This document shows positions 38,051 to 49,186 of a stretch of DNA of 64,000 nucleotides, piece by piece (position 1 is the stretch's first letter; the number at the start of each line of letters is the position of its first letter). The stretch comes from Leptidea sinapis (Eukaryota > Arthropoda > Insecta > Lepidoptera > Pieridae): NCBI RefSeq assembly GCF_905404315.1, contig NC_066281.1, forward strand, positions 14,474,001-14,538,000. The letters run 5' to 3'. The notes under the pieces are model-generated. The model ran no database searches and had not been told where the DNA came from. It was given only the letters and a program-made list of their open reading frames with translations. The position numbers were made by a program, and so were the translations under genes.

Positions 38051-41000
38051 TTAATTTTTTACTTTTATGTTGCTGCCGTTCCTCGGCAGCACATCGGCTA
38101 AAATCCTATGACAAAAAATTTCAAACTTTATCCGTAAAGGCTTTGAAACCAAGGCTGGTAGGTTGGCCTCCACGACGGCCACCCCACTTTCAATCTCAAG
38201 GTCGCATCTCCACCGGCCGAACCTAGGGCATTCGAGCACCAGGTGCATTGCGCTTTCGTCAGTTAGACCGTCGCAAATGCACGCTGGGCTATCCTTTAGT
38301 CCGAACCGGTGGAGATACGCCGAGAACCCGCCATGGCCCGTGATGATCTGGGCCATCAACGCGGAGAAAGGCTCCTCCCTAACCAGCTTGTAGGCCGCCG
38401 CGACGTCCGGCAGGAACGCTTTTGTGACACTTGCGGTTTGACCCGCGGTGTACCGCTCCTGCCAGACGTCGAGGGTCCTGGCTCTAATTTTGCGGCGGAG
38501 AGTTGAAATCGGCACTCCATCGTATGCAGCCCTCAATTTCGAATGGAGCGCCGCGTCCTTCGCCAAGTGATCAGCCCTCTCGTTCCCCTCAATACCTACA
38601 TGCGCCCGAACCCAGCGGAACCGAATGGTTTTACCCATTTCTCGAGCCCGCCGGATCAAGTTTTTGATTTCGAAGGATATCGGGTTAAATGATGATCGAT
38701 CCCTTAGCAGCTCCAGCGACGACCTGGAGTCACTAAGGATCTCGACCCTCATGTCGGGCATCTTCAAGATGTCCTCGATAGCCTTCGAAATTGCGCACAT
38801 TTCGGCTTGGAAGACAGAGCAATAATTCTCCAATTTGAGTTTTCTTGCTCTGACTTCCAAGCCTCGCCGCCTGTATGAGATGCCGGCTCCAACCCTGCCC
38901 TGTATCTTGCTGCCGTCGGTGTAGACCTGCAGGTAACCCTCTCCTTCTCCTGGGTCATCCTGCACCTCTACCACGTCGGTCTCGGCCTGAGTTTCCTCGA
39001 GACAACAGAACTCTACCTCAGGAGCGAGGGCTGGATGGGGAGCATCCAGGAAGCTAACCCGCTGTTCAGCCTTCCTGTCTGCCATATCATCAATGTCCTA
39101 ACCCCTTTTATATCGGTACAATTCTGCCGCCTCTCGGATCCTCAGGTCGAGTGGCAAGATACCTGACAGGATCAGCGCCGCACTCAAACTGGCGGTTTTG
39201 TAGGCCCGGCTGATCTTCCGCGCGAACCCTCGCTGAACTGCGTCCAGCAATTTCCGCACTCCGACTTGATCTACGGCTGGGACCCAGACGCTTGAAGCGT
39301 AAAGTACGATTGGCTCCACAGCGGCGATGTAGATGGTCCTCACCACCTCTGGGTTCAGACCCCAGGTTGTCTTGGCCGCCCTTGACAATTGGCCATAAAT
39401 GGCCGTTGCCTTTCGGCAAACGTCAGCGACGTGCGGCTTAAAAGACAACCTGTGGTCAATAATAAGACCCAGGATTTTGGTTTCTGTGACCATCTTTATA
39501 CTTTCGCCGCCCATGGTGATCTGAATAGGTGTTATTTTCAGTTTCTTGGTAATCACCATGGCGTTGGTCTTGTGTGGAGCAAATCGCAGCTTGTTGTCCA
39601 AGCCCCAGTCGTAGACCCGCCGGAGGACGGAGTTAGCGGTCCGCGCGATAGTCTCCGGAGAGGAGCCCGAGAAGACGAGCACTACGTCGTCGGCGAAGGC
39701 TTGCCCGCGTAGGCCCTCTTCCTCGAGGGCGCCCAGCAACGGATCAATCAGGAGGTTCCAGAATATGGGCCCCCCAATCGATCCCTGAACGCACCCCTTG
39801 GTTGTGGGCCTCACGCACTCGGCGCCCGCATAACGAATAATGACCTCGCATCACTGAGGTAACTGCACACGGTGGAGTACAGATTTCGGGGGCATTTCCT
39901 GGCGGCCAGCTGATGTTTAATAGCTGGCCACCAGGCGCTGTCGAATGCCCCCTCTATGTCTAGAGACACCATCAATACTACCCTCTTTGCCCTGACCTCA
40001 GCTCTGATGTGCTCGATCAAGGCAAAGAGGGCATCTTCAGTGCTCCGCTGTGGCATAAAACCGAATTGGCCCGGGTAAATCGTCGGCAGTACGTGCCACT
40101 TTATCCGGCGTACCATCATCTTTTCCAAAGTCTTACCGTGGACTGACAAAAGTCCAATCGGACGGTAAGACTTTGGATGATGGTAGTCGGATTTTCCCGG
40201 TTTGGGAAGTGTCACGACTGCCGCACGCTTCCAGGGCTTCGGGAAGTATCCCACAGCGAGGCACCTGTTGGCTATCTCTAGGAAGAGCCGTTCATCTGCC
40301 TCAATGCTTTTAGCACTGATGTCTGCCGTAAACGCATCCGATCCAGGAGCTTTGCGAGCACTGAAGTCATGAACCGCCTCCCTGAGTTCCGCAATGGTGA
40401 AGGGCGGATCATCCGCTGCACAGGCTAACTCGCACAGCGGACGGTCCGCTCCCCTCCTTATTGCAGAATGTACGGGAGTGTCATCCTCCAGCCTGTCGTC
40501 CGGGAAGAACGTAGCTGCAAGGAGTTCTGCACTTTGCTTGGGATCAAGAGTCACTCCGTCTCTCACAAGAAGTTTGTCTTCTTGCTTTTTCGAGCTTTGA
40601 CGGAGGACTCTGTAGATTCCGTCCCACAGGCTTTCGCCTGTTTGCGCGGTACAGTACTCCTTCCAGCTATGGGTCTGCGCCGCTTGCGCGGCAGACTCAT
40701 ATTTCTCCCTAGCTTCTAGGTACTGTCGAATGACGAATTCCCTCCTTGTTGGGGCCGCGCAGCGTATGCGTCTCTTTTTAGTGACCGCATCTCGCTGCAG
40801 GACCCGAAGTTCGGAGGTCATCCATGGAGGTTCATACTTCAGTGTTCGGTTCAGCTTTGGGATCGCGGCCTCACACGCTTGTCGGACCGCCTCCTGGTAT
40901 TCAAGGACAACGTTTTCGATGTCCTCGGGGGCGGTTATGGCCGACACTCTTTCCACTCGGATTTGGCGGCTTTCGAACTGTAGGATAAGTTCCTTTCGGA

Positions 41001-41745
41001 ACTTATCCCAGTTTGCCTTTCGCGTGTTATATATCCGAGTGGTTGGTGCTGGGCCGGGTGCTTTCGCACGACCAGCGCGGAGGCCTATCCTTAGAGCGTT
41101 GTGATCGGAGCTTACCATAGCGGGGTCCACCCACCAGGATTCCATCCTTGGCAGGATACTTTGGCTGCACACCGTAATGTCGACTCTGCTTGTGCAAAGC
41201 CGACCTCCTCGAACCACTTGGAAGGTGGGTTCGGTTCCGGTATTAAGGATGTGCAGCTGATGATCATCAAAGTATCCAGCCAATTCAGCTCCCCGGTGAT
41301 CCTCGTCCGTGCTACCCCACCATGGGCTCCACGCGTTGAAGTCACCTCCGATCACAACACTCAAGGTTCCCAGCTTGGATCGGACGCTGGACAGACGTTC
41401 CAGGTATGGATCCAGGGGTTTGTCCCCTTCCAGGTAAGCGGACACTATTCCAAGTGTCCAGTCGGAGAACTCTATGGTGATTGCCACTATGTTCTCCGAC
41501 TGGAGGCTCGGGTCACACCTTACCTGGAGGTCTTTATCAAAGACCGCTATTGCGGCCTTTGCGGGGTTGGTCCTAGTTATCCCCTGGTCCATCTAATAGA
41601 CGCGAACCCCTGGGTATCGCTTCAAGGCACCTTGACTACCTGTATAGGGTTCCTGCAGCAGTGCCAGGCTTACCTTCTGGCTGACAGCTTCTGCCATCAG
41701 CTCATCGGTTGCCAATCGCTTCCGCTGCAGGTTTACCTGTATCAT
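38051..41745 (-). pseudogene. TRAS-like ORF2 (endonuclease, RT, RNase H), copy 2, broken
   Basis: ATG 41745 (MIQVNLQRKR) lies 58 nt after the ORF1 stop. Domains are the APE-type endonuclease, the RT with FADD at 39686-39697, RNase H, and a C-terminal zinc motif. Lesions: TAG at 41593-41595 in place of Gln in VRVYQMDQG, a one-base deletion near 39850, and TAG at 39098-39100 where copy 4 has Glu in KRGEDIDG. After this last stop an ATG (39085) opens a 344-codon frame holding the RNase H and zinc motif, of the same length as in copy 3. The TAG between RT and RNase H is shared with copy 3, so it probably predates their separation. This copy cannot make a complete ORF2 protein. Confidence 0.93.
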
Positions 41746-41803
41746 GTGCCTTGAAGCAGCATCCTTGGGCCCGCGACCTCCTGGATTTATCACCGCGGTG
41801 CCC

Positions 41804-43408
41804 TCAGCAGTAGCTCACGCCAAGGCGGGCAATGGCATCCCATTTCCGCCTCACCGGACAGTCACTGCTGAACGCACCGTGGTCCGTCTTGTCCAGCTTA
41901 GCGTGACGGCAGTTAATGCAGCTGGGCGGCTCCCCCACGACATAGTCGGGGCATTCGCTCCTGACGTGTGGTCCCCCGCATTGACTGCAAAGGTCAGTCG
42001 ACTCTTTGCAGTGGCGCCGCCCGTGTCCAAAGGCTAAACACTTTGAGCACTGGATGAGCGGCGAGAAGTCCTCCACCTTCGACCTCTTGAGGTCAAGGTG
42101 GACGAACCCCTCGTCCGTCATGCGACGCCACAGTTGGGGGGCCACACGCAAGACGACATGTGTGAGGTGCGGATTGCGGCACCTACGACGGAAACATGTT
42201 TCCGTCGTTTGTTGGTCTTTATGCAGGCCTGTGAAGAGCTCCTTATTTTGGGCTCGTAGGGCTGCTGTGACCTCCTCATCCTTGAGGCAAGCGAGGACGT
42301 CTCGGATGATAATCATCGGATTTTTCCCCTTTTCCTCTTGGACTTGAAGGCCTGAGTTAGCCCCGAGTCGCGTCTTCACAGCCTCGACCTCAGTTCTTGT
42401 GCCGCAAGTGAGCACCACCTTCTTGTTGCGGACCTTGCGGACACTGTCCACCTTGGCGCCGGTTTTGGTAGCGTCGACGGCCACTCTTATTTTGGTGACA
42501 ACGTTGTCGCTCGAATCATCGGGCGACTTACTTGTCACCACTATTGAGTGGCCGGACTTTGCCGGCGCCTTGGCGGCCATCGCCGCATATGAAGGCGGTG
42601 CATGGGTCTGTACTGGCTCCTCCAGGAGCTTAGTCGTCTTAGCTCCCAGACTGCGCACCTCGACGAGCATGTCGGTAGCCTCCCGCCGCATGGACTTTAA
42701 TTCTCCCAGAAGGGAGCCCAGCTCTACATCGGGTGTATGAGCGGGCAGTCTCGTATTTATGTGTTGGATAACGTCAAATTCGACAACACGGCGGAGTGCC
42801 TCCAATTCCTTCCGCAACTCCGCCGTCTGCCCGCCCACATCTGCCTTCTCCACCCGTTGCGTTAACAGCAAAATCTGCTCCGTGTGGCTGGTCTCCCTTC
42901 TGGAGATGTCCTCTGCGTACCTCCTCTTGATGTTTGCGATCTCCAACTGGAGATCGCGCCGCACACTGTTGACCTGTAGAGTAGCCTCGTACAGAAAATT
43001 GAGGCCCTCTATCACGGTCGATTTTATTGACCCTTTTAAGTTTCCGGACTTCTCTAGCTCTTCTTTAGCCCGCTGGTAGACTCGGTTAGCTTCTTTTAAA
43101 AGTGTTGCCGTTGGGCTCTCGGGCTCCCCAGCGCTTGCTGAACGTCCTCCAGATGGCGGAGTGTGGAAATCCGCACCCGCCTCCCATTGGAGCGCTTGCG
43201 CCAGGGTGCCACTGCCGGGTTTGCTTCCCGAGCCGGCACCGAATTCGCTACCGGTGAAGGAGCCCTCCCCCGCGTCGACCCTTTGGCTTGCAGCTGCCCG
43301 AATTCTTCCGGGGTCCGATGATGGCCGTTTGGTGGTCATCGTTGAGGCCACCATCCCCTTATCGCCTGTTTTTAATGTGCGTGAGGATTTAGCCGATGAT
43401 GTTGACAT
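41804..43408 (-). CDS. TRAS-like ORF1 protein (Gag-like, three zinc knuckles), copy 2, intact
   Basis: The frame encodes 534 residues from ATG 43408 (MSTSSAKSSRTLKTGDKG), chosen because it aligns with the starts in copies 1 and 3; another ATG 12 nt upstream would add four residues. The N-terminal third is rich in Ser, Gly and Pro. A charged, heptad-like stretch (about 120-230) suggests a coiled coil. A conserved central block includes KVDSVRKVRNKKVVLTCGT. Three zinc knuckles close the protein: C-x2-C-x4-H-x4-C, C-x2-C-x3-H-x4-C and C-x2-C-x9-H-x6-C. Such ORF1 proteins bind element RNA, form ribonucleoprotein and, in TRAS and SART, lead it to telomeres. It is the only unbroken gene of copy 2, and could in principle act in trans. 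Confidence 0.93.
   Translation of the reverse strand: MSTSSAKSSRTLKTGDKGMVASTMTTKRPSSDPGRIRAAASQRVDAGEGSFTGSEFGAGSGSKPGSGTLAQALQWEAGADFHTPPSGGRSASAGEPESPTATLLKEANRVYQRAKEELEKSGNLKGSIKSTVIEGLNFLYEATLQVNSVRRDLQLEIANIKRRYAEDISRRETSHTEQILLLTQRVEKADVGGQTAELRKELEALRRVVEFDVIQHINTRLPAHTPDVELGSLLGELKSMRREATDMLVEVRSLGAKTTKLLEEPVQTHAPPSYAAMAAKAPAKSGHSIVVTSKSPDDSSDNVVTKIRVAVDATKTGAKVDSVRKVRNKKVVLTCGTRTEVEAVKTRLGANSGLQVQEEKGKNPMIIIRDVLACLKDEEVTAALRAQNKELFTGLHKDQQTTETCFRRRCRNPHLTHVVLRVAPQLWRRMTDEGFVHLDLKRSKVEDFSPLIQCSKCLAFGHGRRHCKESTDLCSQCGGPHVRSECPDYVVGEPPSCINCRHAKLDKTDHGAFSSDCPVRRKWDAIARLGVSYC
42185..42208 (-). other. Conserved coding stem E in ORF1
   Basis: ACGACGGAAACA is followed directly by its reverse complement, a 24 bp perfect palindrome in the codons for TETCFRRR. 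Counterparts: 55799-55820 (perfect), 36074-36095 (one G.U) and 63532-63553 (two G.U). The ORF1-only element does not have it. Confidence 0.7.
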
Positions 43409-44446
43409 CTTAATAAACAATTCAAAATTAAAAATAAAAGATTTTAGAAATAAGAAAAATAGAAAATTTACAATAGGTTAATAACCGGTATTTGGTAGCA
43501 CCAATAGATAAAGCTACTTCTTACAATTTAATTGAGCCCAAACACGGGTATCTTAAGTTACAAAATAAGGAAATACAATTAAATCAAGTTAAGATAAATA
43601 AAAGTCCTTATAATTTAGGTAAAAACAAAAAAAATGGAATTCTGTTGGAACCAATTAAAAGAGCTCAAAATTACGGTTCAGGCGAGCCCAAACTCGGCTA
43701 CCCTAGCTGCCTCGGTTCACGAGTTATGACCAAGGGGGGTGAGGTATGGTTGGGGGAGGGGGGTTTCACGGGAAGACTATTGGGATAGGTTGTTATTTTT
43801 GTTAGAGGGGGGGGGGGGGGGTCAAGTAATCGGTATGTGGGTGGAGATGAACAGGATTAATGGTTAGTGAGGGGGAAGGGGTGGAATGTACCTCTGGTGT
43901 TTTGCCTGATGTCTTGCCGATGTATTTGGATGACTTCCTTGTTCCGTCGTCGATGATATGTCGGATCTATATTTTCATTGAAGACGTATCAGTGGTCTGT
44001 GGTGCGAAGACAGTTGAAGGGTGACGGATGACACTTGTCACTTGGCTTGTCTGGTTTTTTCCAACAACCTCGTGGCGCCGCGTGCTTTCTGCTCCTATAC
44101 AAAGCCTTCGAGGTTATGGGCCGCACCTTTATCCTTCAATATCTTCGTAATCCTCCGTCCGATTTTGATGGTTCTTGCTTTGCTGGATTGATCTTGATAA
44201 GCACTAGCGGGATTAGTAATCAGTTCCTTGATCACTACAGCAACAACTCAGGGAAACTGACAGAAAGTCTAGGTCCTGTAACTTAGGAGTGCGCTGTGCA
44301 AAACTTTTGCCAACAATAATCCCGGTGATTTATGTAATAACAATTCACTGTACCAATTTTTTTCACAATCAAAGCACTATTTACCACTTTAAAGATTTTT
44401 TTACTAGGAGCTATATGTAGACGACTCAATGGTTTAGTCACAAGTG
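43409..44446 (-). promoter_or_regulatory. 5' UTR of TRAS-like copy 2
   Basis: Next to ORF1 lie two repeat segments starting at 43500 and 43650 (150 bp apart), each leading to a GAGCCCAAAC-CGG...CCTAG block. A G-run of 15 (43807-43821) and an outer part shared with copy 3 follow (for example AACCTCGTGGCGCCGCGTGC at about 44063). It ends at GGGTTAGG. No credible gene lies here; an 83-codon + strand frame is not kept in copy 3. Confidence 0.7.
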
Positions 44447-44515
44447 GGTTAGGTTAGGTTAGGTTAGGTTAGGTTAGGTTAGGTTAGGTTAGGTTAGGTT
44501 AGGTTAGGTTAGGTT
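44447..44515 (+). repeat. Telomeric TTAGG tract, about 14 units
   Basis: A perfect GGTTAGG series lies between the 5' end of TRAS-like copy 2 and the truncated 5' end of the SART-like element. Confidence 0.97.
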
Positions 44516-47268
44516 CTCCCTTGGTAGCATGGGCGGCTGAGCTGGGTCTCGTCGTTCTTAACACCGGGGGAGTAGCGACGTGCGTGAGGCCTCAGGGGGC
44601 ATCGATAGTTGACATTACCCTCGCCTCCCCTGAGGCGTCGTGCAGGGTCACTGGCTGGCGGGTGGTGGAAGATGTGGAGACCCTGTCGGACCATAGGTAC
44701 ATCCGACTGGGGGTTCTCACATCTAGGTGCTGCCCGGCTCCTGAGATCCCACCGGAGGGGGTGAACTCGGCCTTCCCGAGATGGGTGATTACTCACCTTG
44801 ATCGGGAATTGGCCGAGGAGGTGGCGATCATAAGATCGTGGCTGAGGCCCGGAGGCCCAGCTATGACGGACGACGTGGAAGCGCTGGCTCTTGACTTTAA
44901 GAGGGCGATGAAGTCCCTCTCAGACTCTTCGATGCCACGTTGGAAGAGGGCCCCGCGCAGGACGGCTGTTTTCTGGTGGTCACAGGAGCTAGCCGTCCTA
45001 CGCACCGAAAGCATAGGGGCCCGTAGGGCCTATCTGCGGAGTCGGCGTCGGAGAGGCGATACGCCTGAAGTAATGGAGGGCCTTCGAACGGTATATTATG
45101 ACCGAAAGAGGGCTCTCCAGTCTGCGATCAGGCAGGCTAAAGAGAAGGCCTATAAGGACCTTCTCGATGGCCTGGAGAGGGACCCGTGGGGGCGCCCTTA
45201 CCATTCAGCTCGAAACAAGCTGAAGGGTGGGGGGGCTCCGCTCACCGAGGTCCTGGAGCCAGCGCTTGTAGAGGAAGTGGTCACGGGACTCTTCCCCACC
45301 GCAGTGGACCTGATCCCGCCCAGGATGCGGGAGGGGGAGGTTGTGGGAGAGGCGACAGGGGAGGTCCAGGGCGTGACAGATGTGGAACTGGGCCTCTGCC
45401 TTGATCGCCTCAAGACAAGGAAGAAGGCTCCGGGCCCGGACGGTATCCACGGCCGTGTCCTGGCCCTGGCCTTCCCACATGTCGAGGGGGAACTCCGGGG
45501 ACTGTTCGACAAATGTCTTAATGTCGGGCGGTTCCCGGAAGTATGGAAGGAGGGACGCCTATGCCTCATCAAAAAGGAGGGTAGGCCAATTGATTCTCCA
45601 GCGGCTTACCGACCTATAGTCCTGCTGGATGAGGTTGGGAAGCTGCTGGAATGGATAGTGGCCTCACGCCTAAGTCGCCACCTCTCTGCCGAGGGCCCGG
45701 ACTTGTCCGAACACCAGTTCGGTTTTAGGAAGGGCCGCTCGACGCTTGACGCCCTCAGTGAGCTGAGGGCTCATGTTGAGAGTGTGGTGGCGGATGGTGA
45801 GAGGGCGTTGGCGGTCTCCCTGGACATAGCCAACGCCTTCAACAGTCTCCCATTCGGCGTAATTGCTGAGGCACTCGACTTCTTCGAGGTGCCCTGGTAC
45901 TTGCGCCGAATAGTGAAGGACTACCTGGTTGGGCGCCGGGTGGCCTACGTGGCGGGAGACGGGAGGATGAGGCGGCGTCCCGTAGAGTGCGGAGTCCCGC
46001 AGGGGTCGGTGCTGGGTCCGCTCCTCTGGAACATGGGCTACGACTGGGTGTTGCGAGGTGCGCTTCTACCCAAGATGCGCATCTTCTGCTATGCAGACGA
46101 CACCCTGGTGGTGGCCCAGGGGGGGTCCTTTGGGGAGGCAGGCTTACTGGCCTCGGTCGGGACCTCCCTTGTTGTTGAGCGGATCAGGCTGTTGGGGCTC
46201 AGGGTGGCGTTAAGTAAAACGGACGCCATCCTGTTCCACGGCCCAAGGAGGGGCCCACCTCCTGGCGCTTTCATCGAGGTGAACGGAGTGCGTGTCCCGG
46301 TGGCCCCCTGCATGAGGTACCTAGGCCTTGTGCTGGATGGCCGTTGGGGCTTTGAGGCGCACTTCAGGCACCTCGGAGAGAGATTGGTTGGGGCGGCTGG
46401 AGCTCTCGCGCGTTTATTACCAAACGCGGGGGGGCCGTCCCAAAGCGTCAGGAGGCTGTATAGCGGGGTCCTGAAGAGCATGGCTCTGTATGGGGCCCCC
46501 ATCTGGGCAGATGCCTTAAAAAGAAAAGGCAATGGGTCACTCCTCCGCAGGCCGCAGCGAGTGATAGCGAACCGCATAGCCAGGTGCTATCGGACGGTAT
46601 CATTTGATGCGGCTTGCGTTATTGCGGGCACTCCGCCCTGGGCCTTGGAGGCTCGCATGAGCGCCGCCCTATATCGCCTTAAGGCGGAAATGGGCGGCGA
46701 AATTTGGAGGGAGCGCGAGGCGTCTGTAAGGCGCGCGGCTGACGCTGCCATTATGCGGCAGTGGCGGGAGGAACTTGAGTCCTCCCAAGTGGGCGCGCGC
46801 ACTATAGGCGCCATTCTTCCAGTCCTAAGTGACTGGAAGAAAAGAAGAAAGGGAGAGATTTCCTTCCGCCTGGCGCAGGTGTTGTCGGGCCATGGCTGCT
46901 TTGGACGATATCTGTGCCGGGTTGTGAGGAAGGAGGTATCGCCTCGGTGTCATCACTGTGATGACACCGAGGAGGATACGGCCGATCACACCCTCCGGAA
47001 TTGCGCCGCGTGGGAAACGAGGCGTCAAGACCTGAGGACAGTGATCGGCCAGGACCTCTCGCTGCCTGGCATGGTCAAGAGCATGCTGGACAGCGAGGAG
47101 TCCTGGAAGGCGGCTTCCTCCTTCTGCGAGCACGTAATGCTACAGAAGGAGGAAGCCGAAAGAAACAGAGAGAGGGCATCAGTTGCCCTTCAGAGGGCAG
47201 CAGGGCGGGGCAGGAGGGGGAGAGGGGTCCAAGAAGACCTCTCAACCCCAGCCCCTAGCAGCCAGTAG
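44516..47268 (+). CDS. SART-like ORF2, 5'-truncated but otherwise open (end of endonuclease, RT, zinc finger)
   Basis: The frame is open from the TTAGG junction to the stop at 47268, about 916 codons with no internal lesion. Counting from 44521: the end of the endonuclease (S56-D57-H58 in ETLSDHRY), the RT with KAPGPDGI, the SLDIANAF aspartate at 435, GVPQGSVLGP and YADD at 524-527, then a C-x2-C-x9-H-x4-C zinc finger at 810-828. There is no RNase H motif, unlike the TRAS-like ORF2. No true start codon is left, since the 5' part was lost on insertion. An RT made from it would lack the nicking domain. The coding sequence holds several long perfect inverted repeats (see findings). It is GC-rich compared with the flanking elements' UTRs. 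Confidence 0.93.
46942..46972 (+). other. Perfect 14 bp hairpin inside the SART-like zinc-finger codons
   Basis: CCTCGGTGTCATCA (46942-46955) and TGATGACACCGAGG (46959-46972) are exact reverse complements around a 3 nt loop. The sequence codes for the cysteine-histidine cluster RCHHCDDTEED. Confidence 0.85.
47111..47158 (+). other. Perfect 16 bp hairpin near the end of SART-like ORF2
   Basis: CGGCTTCCTCCTTCTG (47111-47126) pairs exactly with CAGAAGGAGGAAGCCG (47143-47158) across a 16 nt loop, within codons for the Glu- and Lys-rich tail. Confidence 0.85.
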
Positions 47269-47492
47269 AGGGCCACTGATGGCCTCTTCCCCGAGGTTCT
47301 CCGGTGAAATGCCCTGCAAAGATCCCGGAGAACCTCTCAAAAAGGGGAACTCTCTGCTTTCGAGGAGGTTTTAGTGGGTATTACCAAACTTGGCCAACTT
47401 CTAGCTACGTAGAAGATGGTCTAAGTGGTTGAGTCCCACACTCCCTGTGCCACATAGTGCACAGGGGTAGTACGTAAATGTATTTCCTCCTC

Positions 47493-47495
<3 letters not shown>
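47269..47495 (+). other. SART-like 3' UTR with two strong hairpins
   Basis: The stem GAGGTTCTCCGG (47293-47304) pairs exactly with 47335-47346 across 30 nt. The stem CCCTGTGC (47443-47450) pairs exactly with GCACAGGG (47459-47466) across 8 nt. Both sit just upstream of the poly(A) tail. In SART1 the 3' UTR is known to be needed for reverse transcription, so these are good candidates for the RNA signal; the link is inference. Confidence 0.75.
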
Positions 47496-47526
<31 letters not shown>

Positions 47527-47528
<2 letters not shown>

Positions 47529-47540
47529 TTAGGTTAGGTT
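47527..47540 (+). repeat. Very short telomeric tract between two poly(A) tails
   Basis: Only GGTTAGGTTAGGTT separates the poly(A) of the SART-like element from the poly(T) of the following minus-strand element, so the two 3' ends face each other tail to tail. Confidence 0.93.
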
Positions 47541-47555
47541 TTTTTTTTTTTTTTT

Positions 47556-49186
47556 AAATAGACAAGCACCCACCAAGGGATGATGTCTCCCAGTGCTCTC
47601 CTCCCATCACGCGGAAGGAATTGTGATCCTGTTTTTGAAATTACCTACATTTTTGTGCTGATCAGGTTAAGAATATAGCTAATGTTTATGATACCTTATT
47701 CCTTAAGATCTTGCTGATCAATTAATTTTATACAATAGAGTCGCTAACTTGCAAACTTTGTGTCTTACATGATACTTATACATTCATACTGAAATTTGAC
47801 AATGATTAATATTACAATATATTTACATATACGTAACGTTTTCACTATATAAATATTTAGACAAAAGATATAATACATTTACTAGTAACGAACATTGACA
47901 ATGACAATAATTTCTAAATGATTAATTGAAAATAAGGGTGCCATTTCGACTTATTTTTTTTTTTTTTATTTTTTTTTTATTATTATTATTATTATATTTT
48001 TTTTGATTACTTTTATTAATTGTTTTTTTTTTATACGTTGCGGCTACCCTAATGAAATACAAAATATAAAGATTATGTATAAATACACAATTTAATTTTT
48101 ACGTAGGTCTAAAAAAAATTAATTATGTACATAACACTTAATATCATCGGCATGGGTATGCTTGGTCCATCTATGAACATAGATGTGATAGCATTTCCGT
48201 TAATCCTATACGTACGATTATAATATAATACATTCTATATGTAATAATATTTAAATATTCTATACTAATATGCATATATATATATATACATATGGTGAAA
48301 GCATAGTTCACTTATATCTAACACAAAAGAGCTTACCCACGTATCTTACAAGACTATTTACGACGATTCGCTGTTTTAATATATTTAAATTTTGATTATT
48401 TATTTATACAGTACTATTAACTATTCAATCACTTGTGTCTATATTTACTACTATTACAAATTTAAATGTATATTTAACAAATTGGTTTACTTTGCCTTTA
48501 CTTCCATGAACTGTGATCTATATAAACGTTTCATTTCTTTAAGGAATTGCCTTTAATATACAACGAACAACAATTATTCTTTTAATGATGCTAACACTTT
48601 TCACTGAGTTATTATAATATTTATGCTAACGTTATTTATTTAATAATAATAATAATCATTAATTGGATATAATCAGTTCTTACAACTTAGTGTTTTATGT
48701 GATACAGTTAATTAAATACATTATTATTATTGCATTATGCATTAAATTATTTCACAGTTACACCTTAGAAGGTTGTTTATAAGTATATACAATAAGTATT
48801 GTAATATTTAAAATACAATACTATTAACAATTTCAATATCTATTCTACACAATATTTTTAATATAAGTAATTAAATTAATTAAATTAATATTACTACAGT
48901 GAATAACGACTACTAATATTATTATGATACTAAAATTCCAGTAGGTTGCTATAGTATGTGAATTTATGCCATTTCATTACATAGTTATAATAATTAATTA
49001 GATATAATCAGTGCTTTACACTAAATTTTCCATATGATTTATTTGATTAATGTGACTATAAATTTATTACAAGGCAATGACATAGATATTATATTATTAT
49101 TTTAAAAGATGAACTTACATTTATTTATATTATTTGATAATTAATAGCCCATAATAATTATTAGATTGTTTTAAAAATAAAAACTT
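47556..49186 (-). other. Long AT-rich 3' UTR of the ORF1-only element
   Basis: This is about 1.6 kb without usable reading frames. The 60-80 bp next to the poly(A) are more GC-rich (CACCCACCAAGGGATG, CTCTCCTCCCATCACGCGG); the rest is very AT-rich, with an ATT/TTA microsatellite at about 47951-48005 and ATATAT runs near 48270. It does not visibly match the TRAS-like 3' UTR, including its stem-loop. Confidence 0.75.

Larger units (their letters stand above)
37681..44446 (-). mobile_element. TRAS-like telomeric non-LTR retrotransposon, copy 2 (about 6.8 kb, near full length)
   Basis: On the minus strand the order is a 1 kb 5' UTR, intact ORF1, broken ORF2, short 3' UTR and a poly(A) tail of about 19 (T-run 37681-37699). 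The tail directly follows TTAGG, so the + strand reads TTAGG then T(n), the arrangement known for TRAS elements. The 5' end meets GGGTTAGG at about 44446. Copies 2 and 3 share the same outer 5' UTR, which suggests both are close to full length. Confidence 0.93.
44516..47526 (+). mobile_element. SART-like telomeric non-LTR retrotransposon, 5'-truncated
   Basis: The + strand element begins abruptly at CTCCCTTGG within the endonuclease domain and runs through RT and zinc finger to a 3' UTR and a 31 nt poly(A) tail (47496-47526), followed at once by GGTTAGG. The order element, A(n), TTAGG on the + strand is opposite to the TRAS-like copies and is the arrangement known for SART elements. 5' truncation is usual for target-primed reverse transcription. 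ORF1 and most of the endonuclease are absent. Confidence 0.92.

Noticed and set aside
33843..42347. Long antisense frames over ORF1 and ORF2 of the TRAS-like copies
   Set aside because: They are shadows of GC-rich coding sequence; composition and motifs fit only the sense frames.
44035..44286. 83-codon + strand frame in the 5' UTR of copy 2
   Set aside because: The homologous region of copy 3 does not keep this frame, and no domain is recognisable.
47951..48005. ATT/TTA microsatellite as a functional element
   Set aside because: It is a simple repeat in an AT-rich UTR; nothing further supports a role.
47556..49186. A hidden, decayed ORF2 in the Gag-only element
   Set aside because: No frame of useful length and no RT or endonuclease motif was seen in either strand; the sequence is uniformly AT-rich. 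A profile search could still find remnants.
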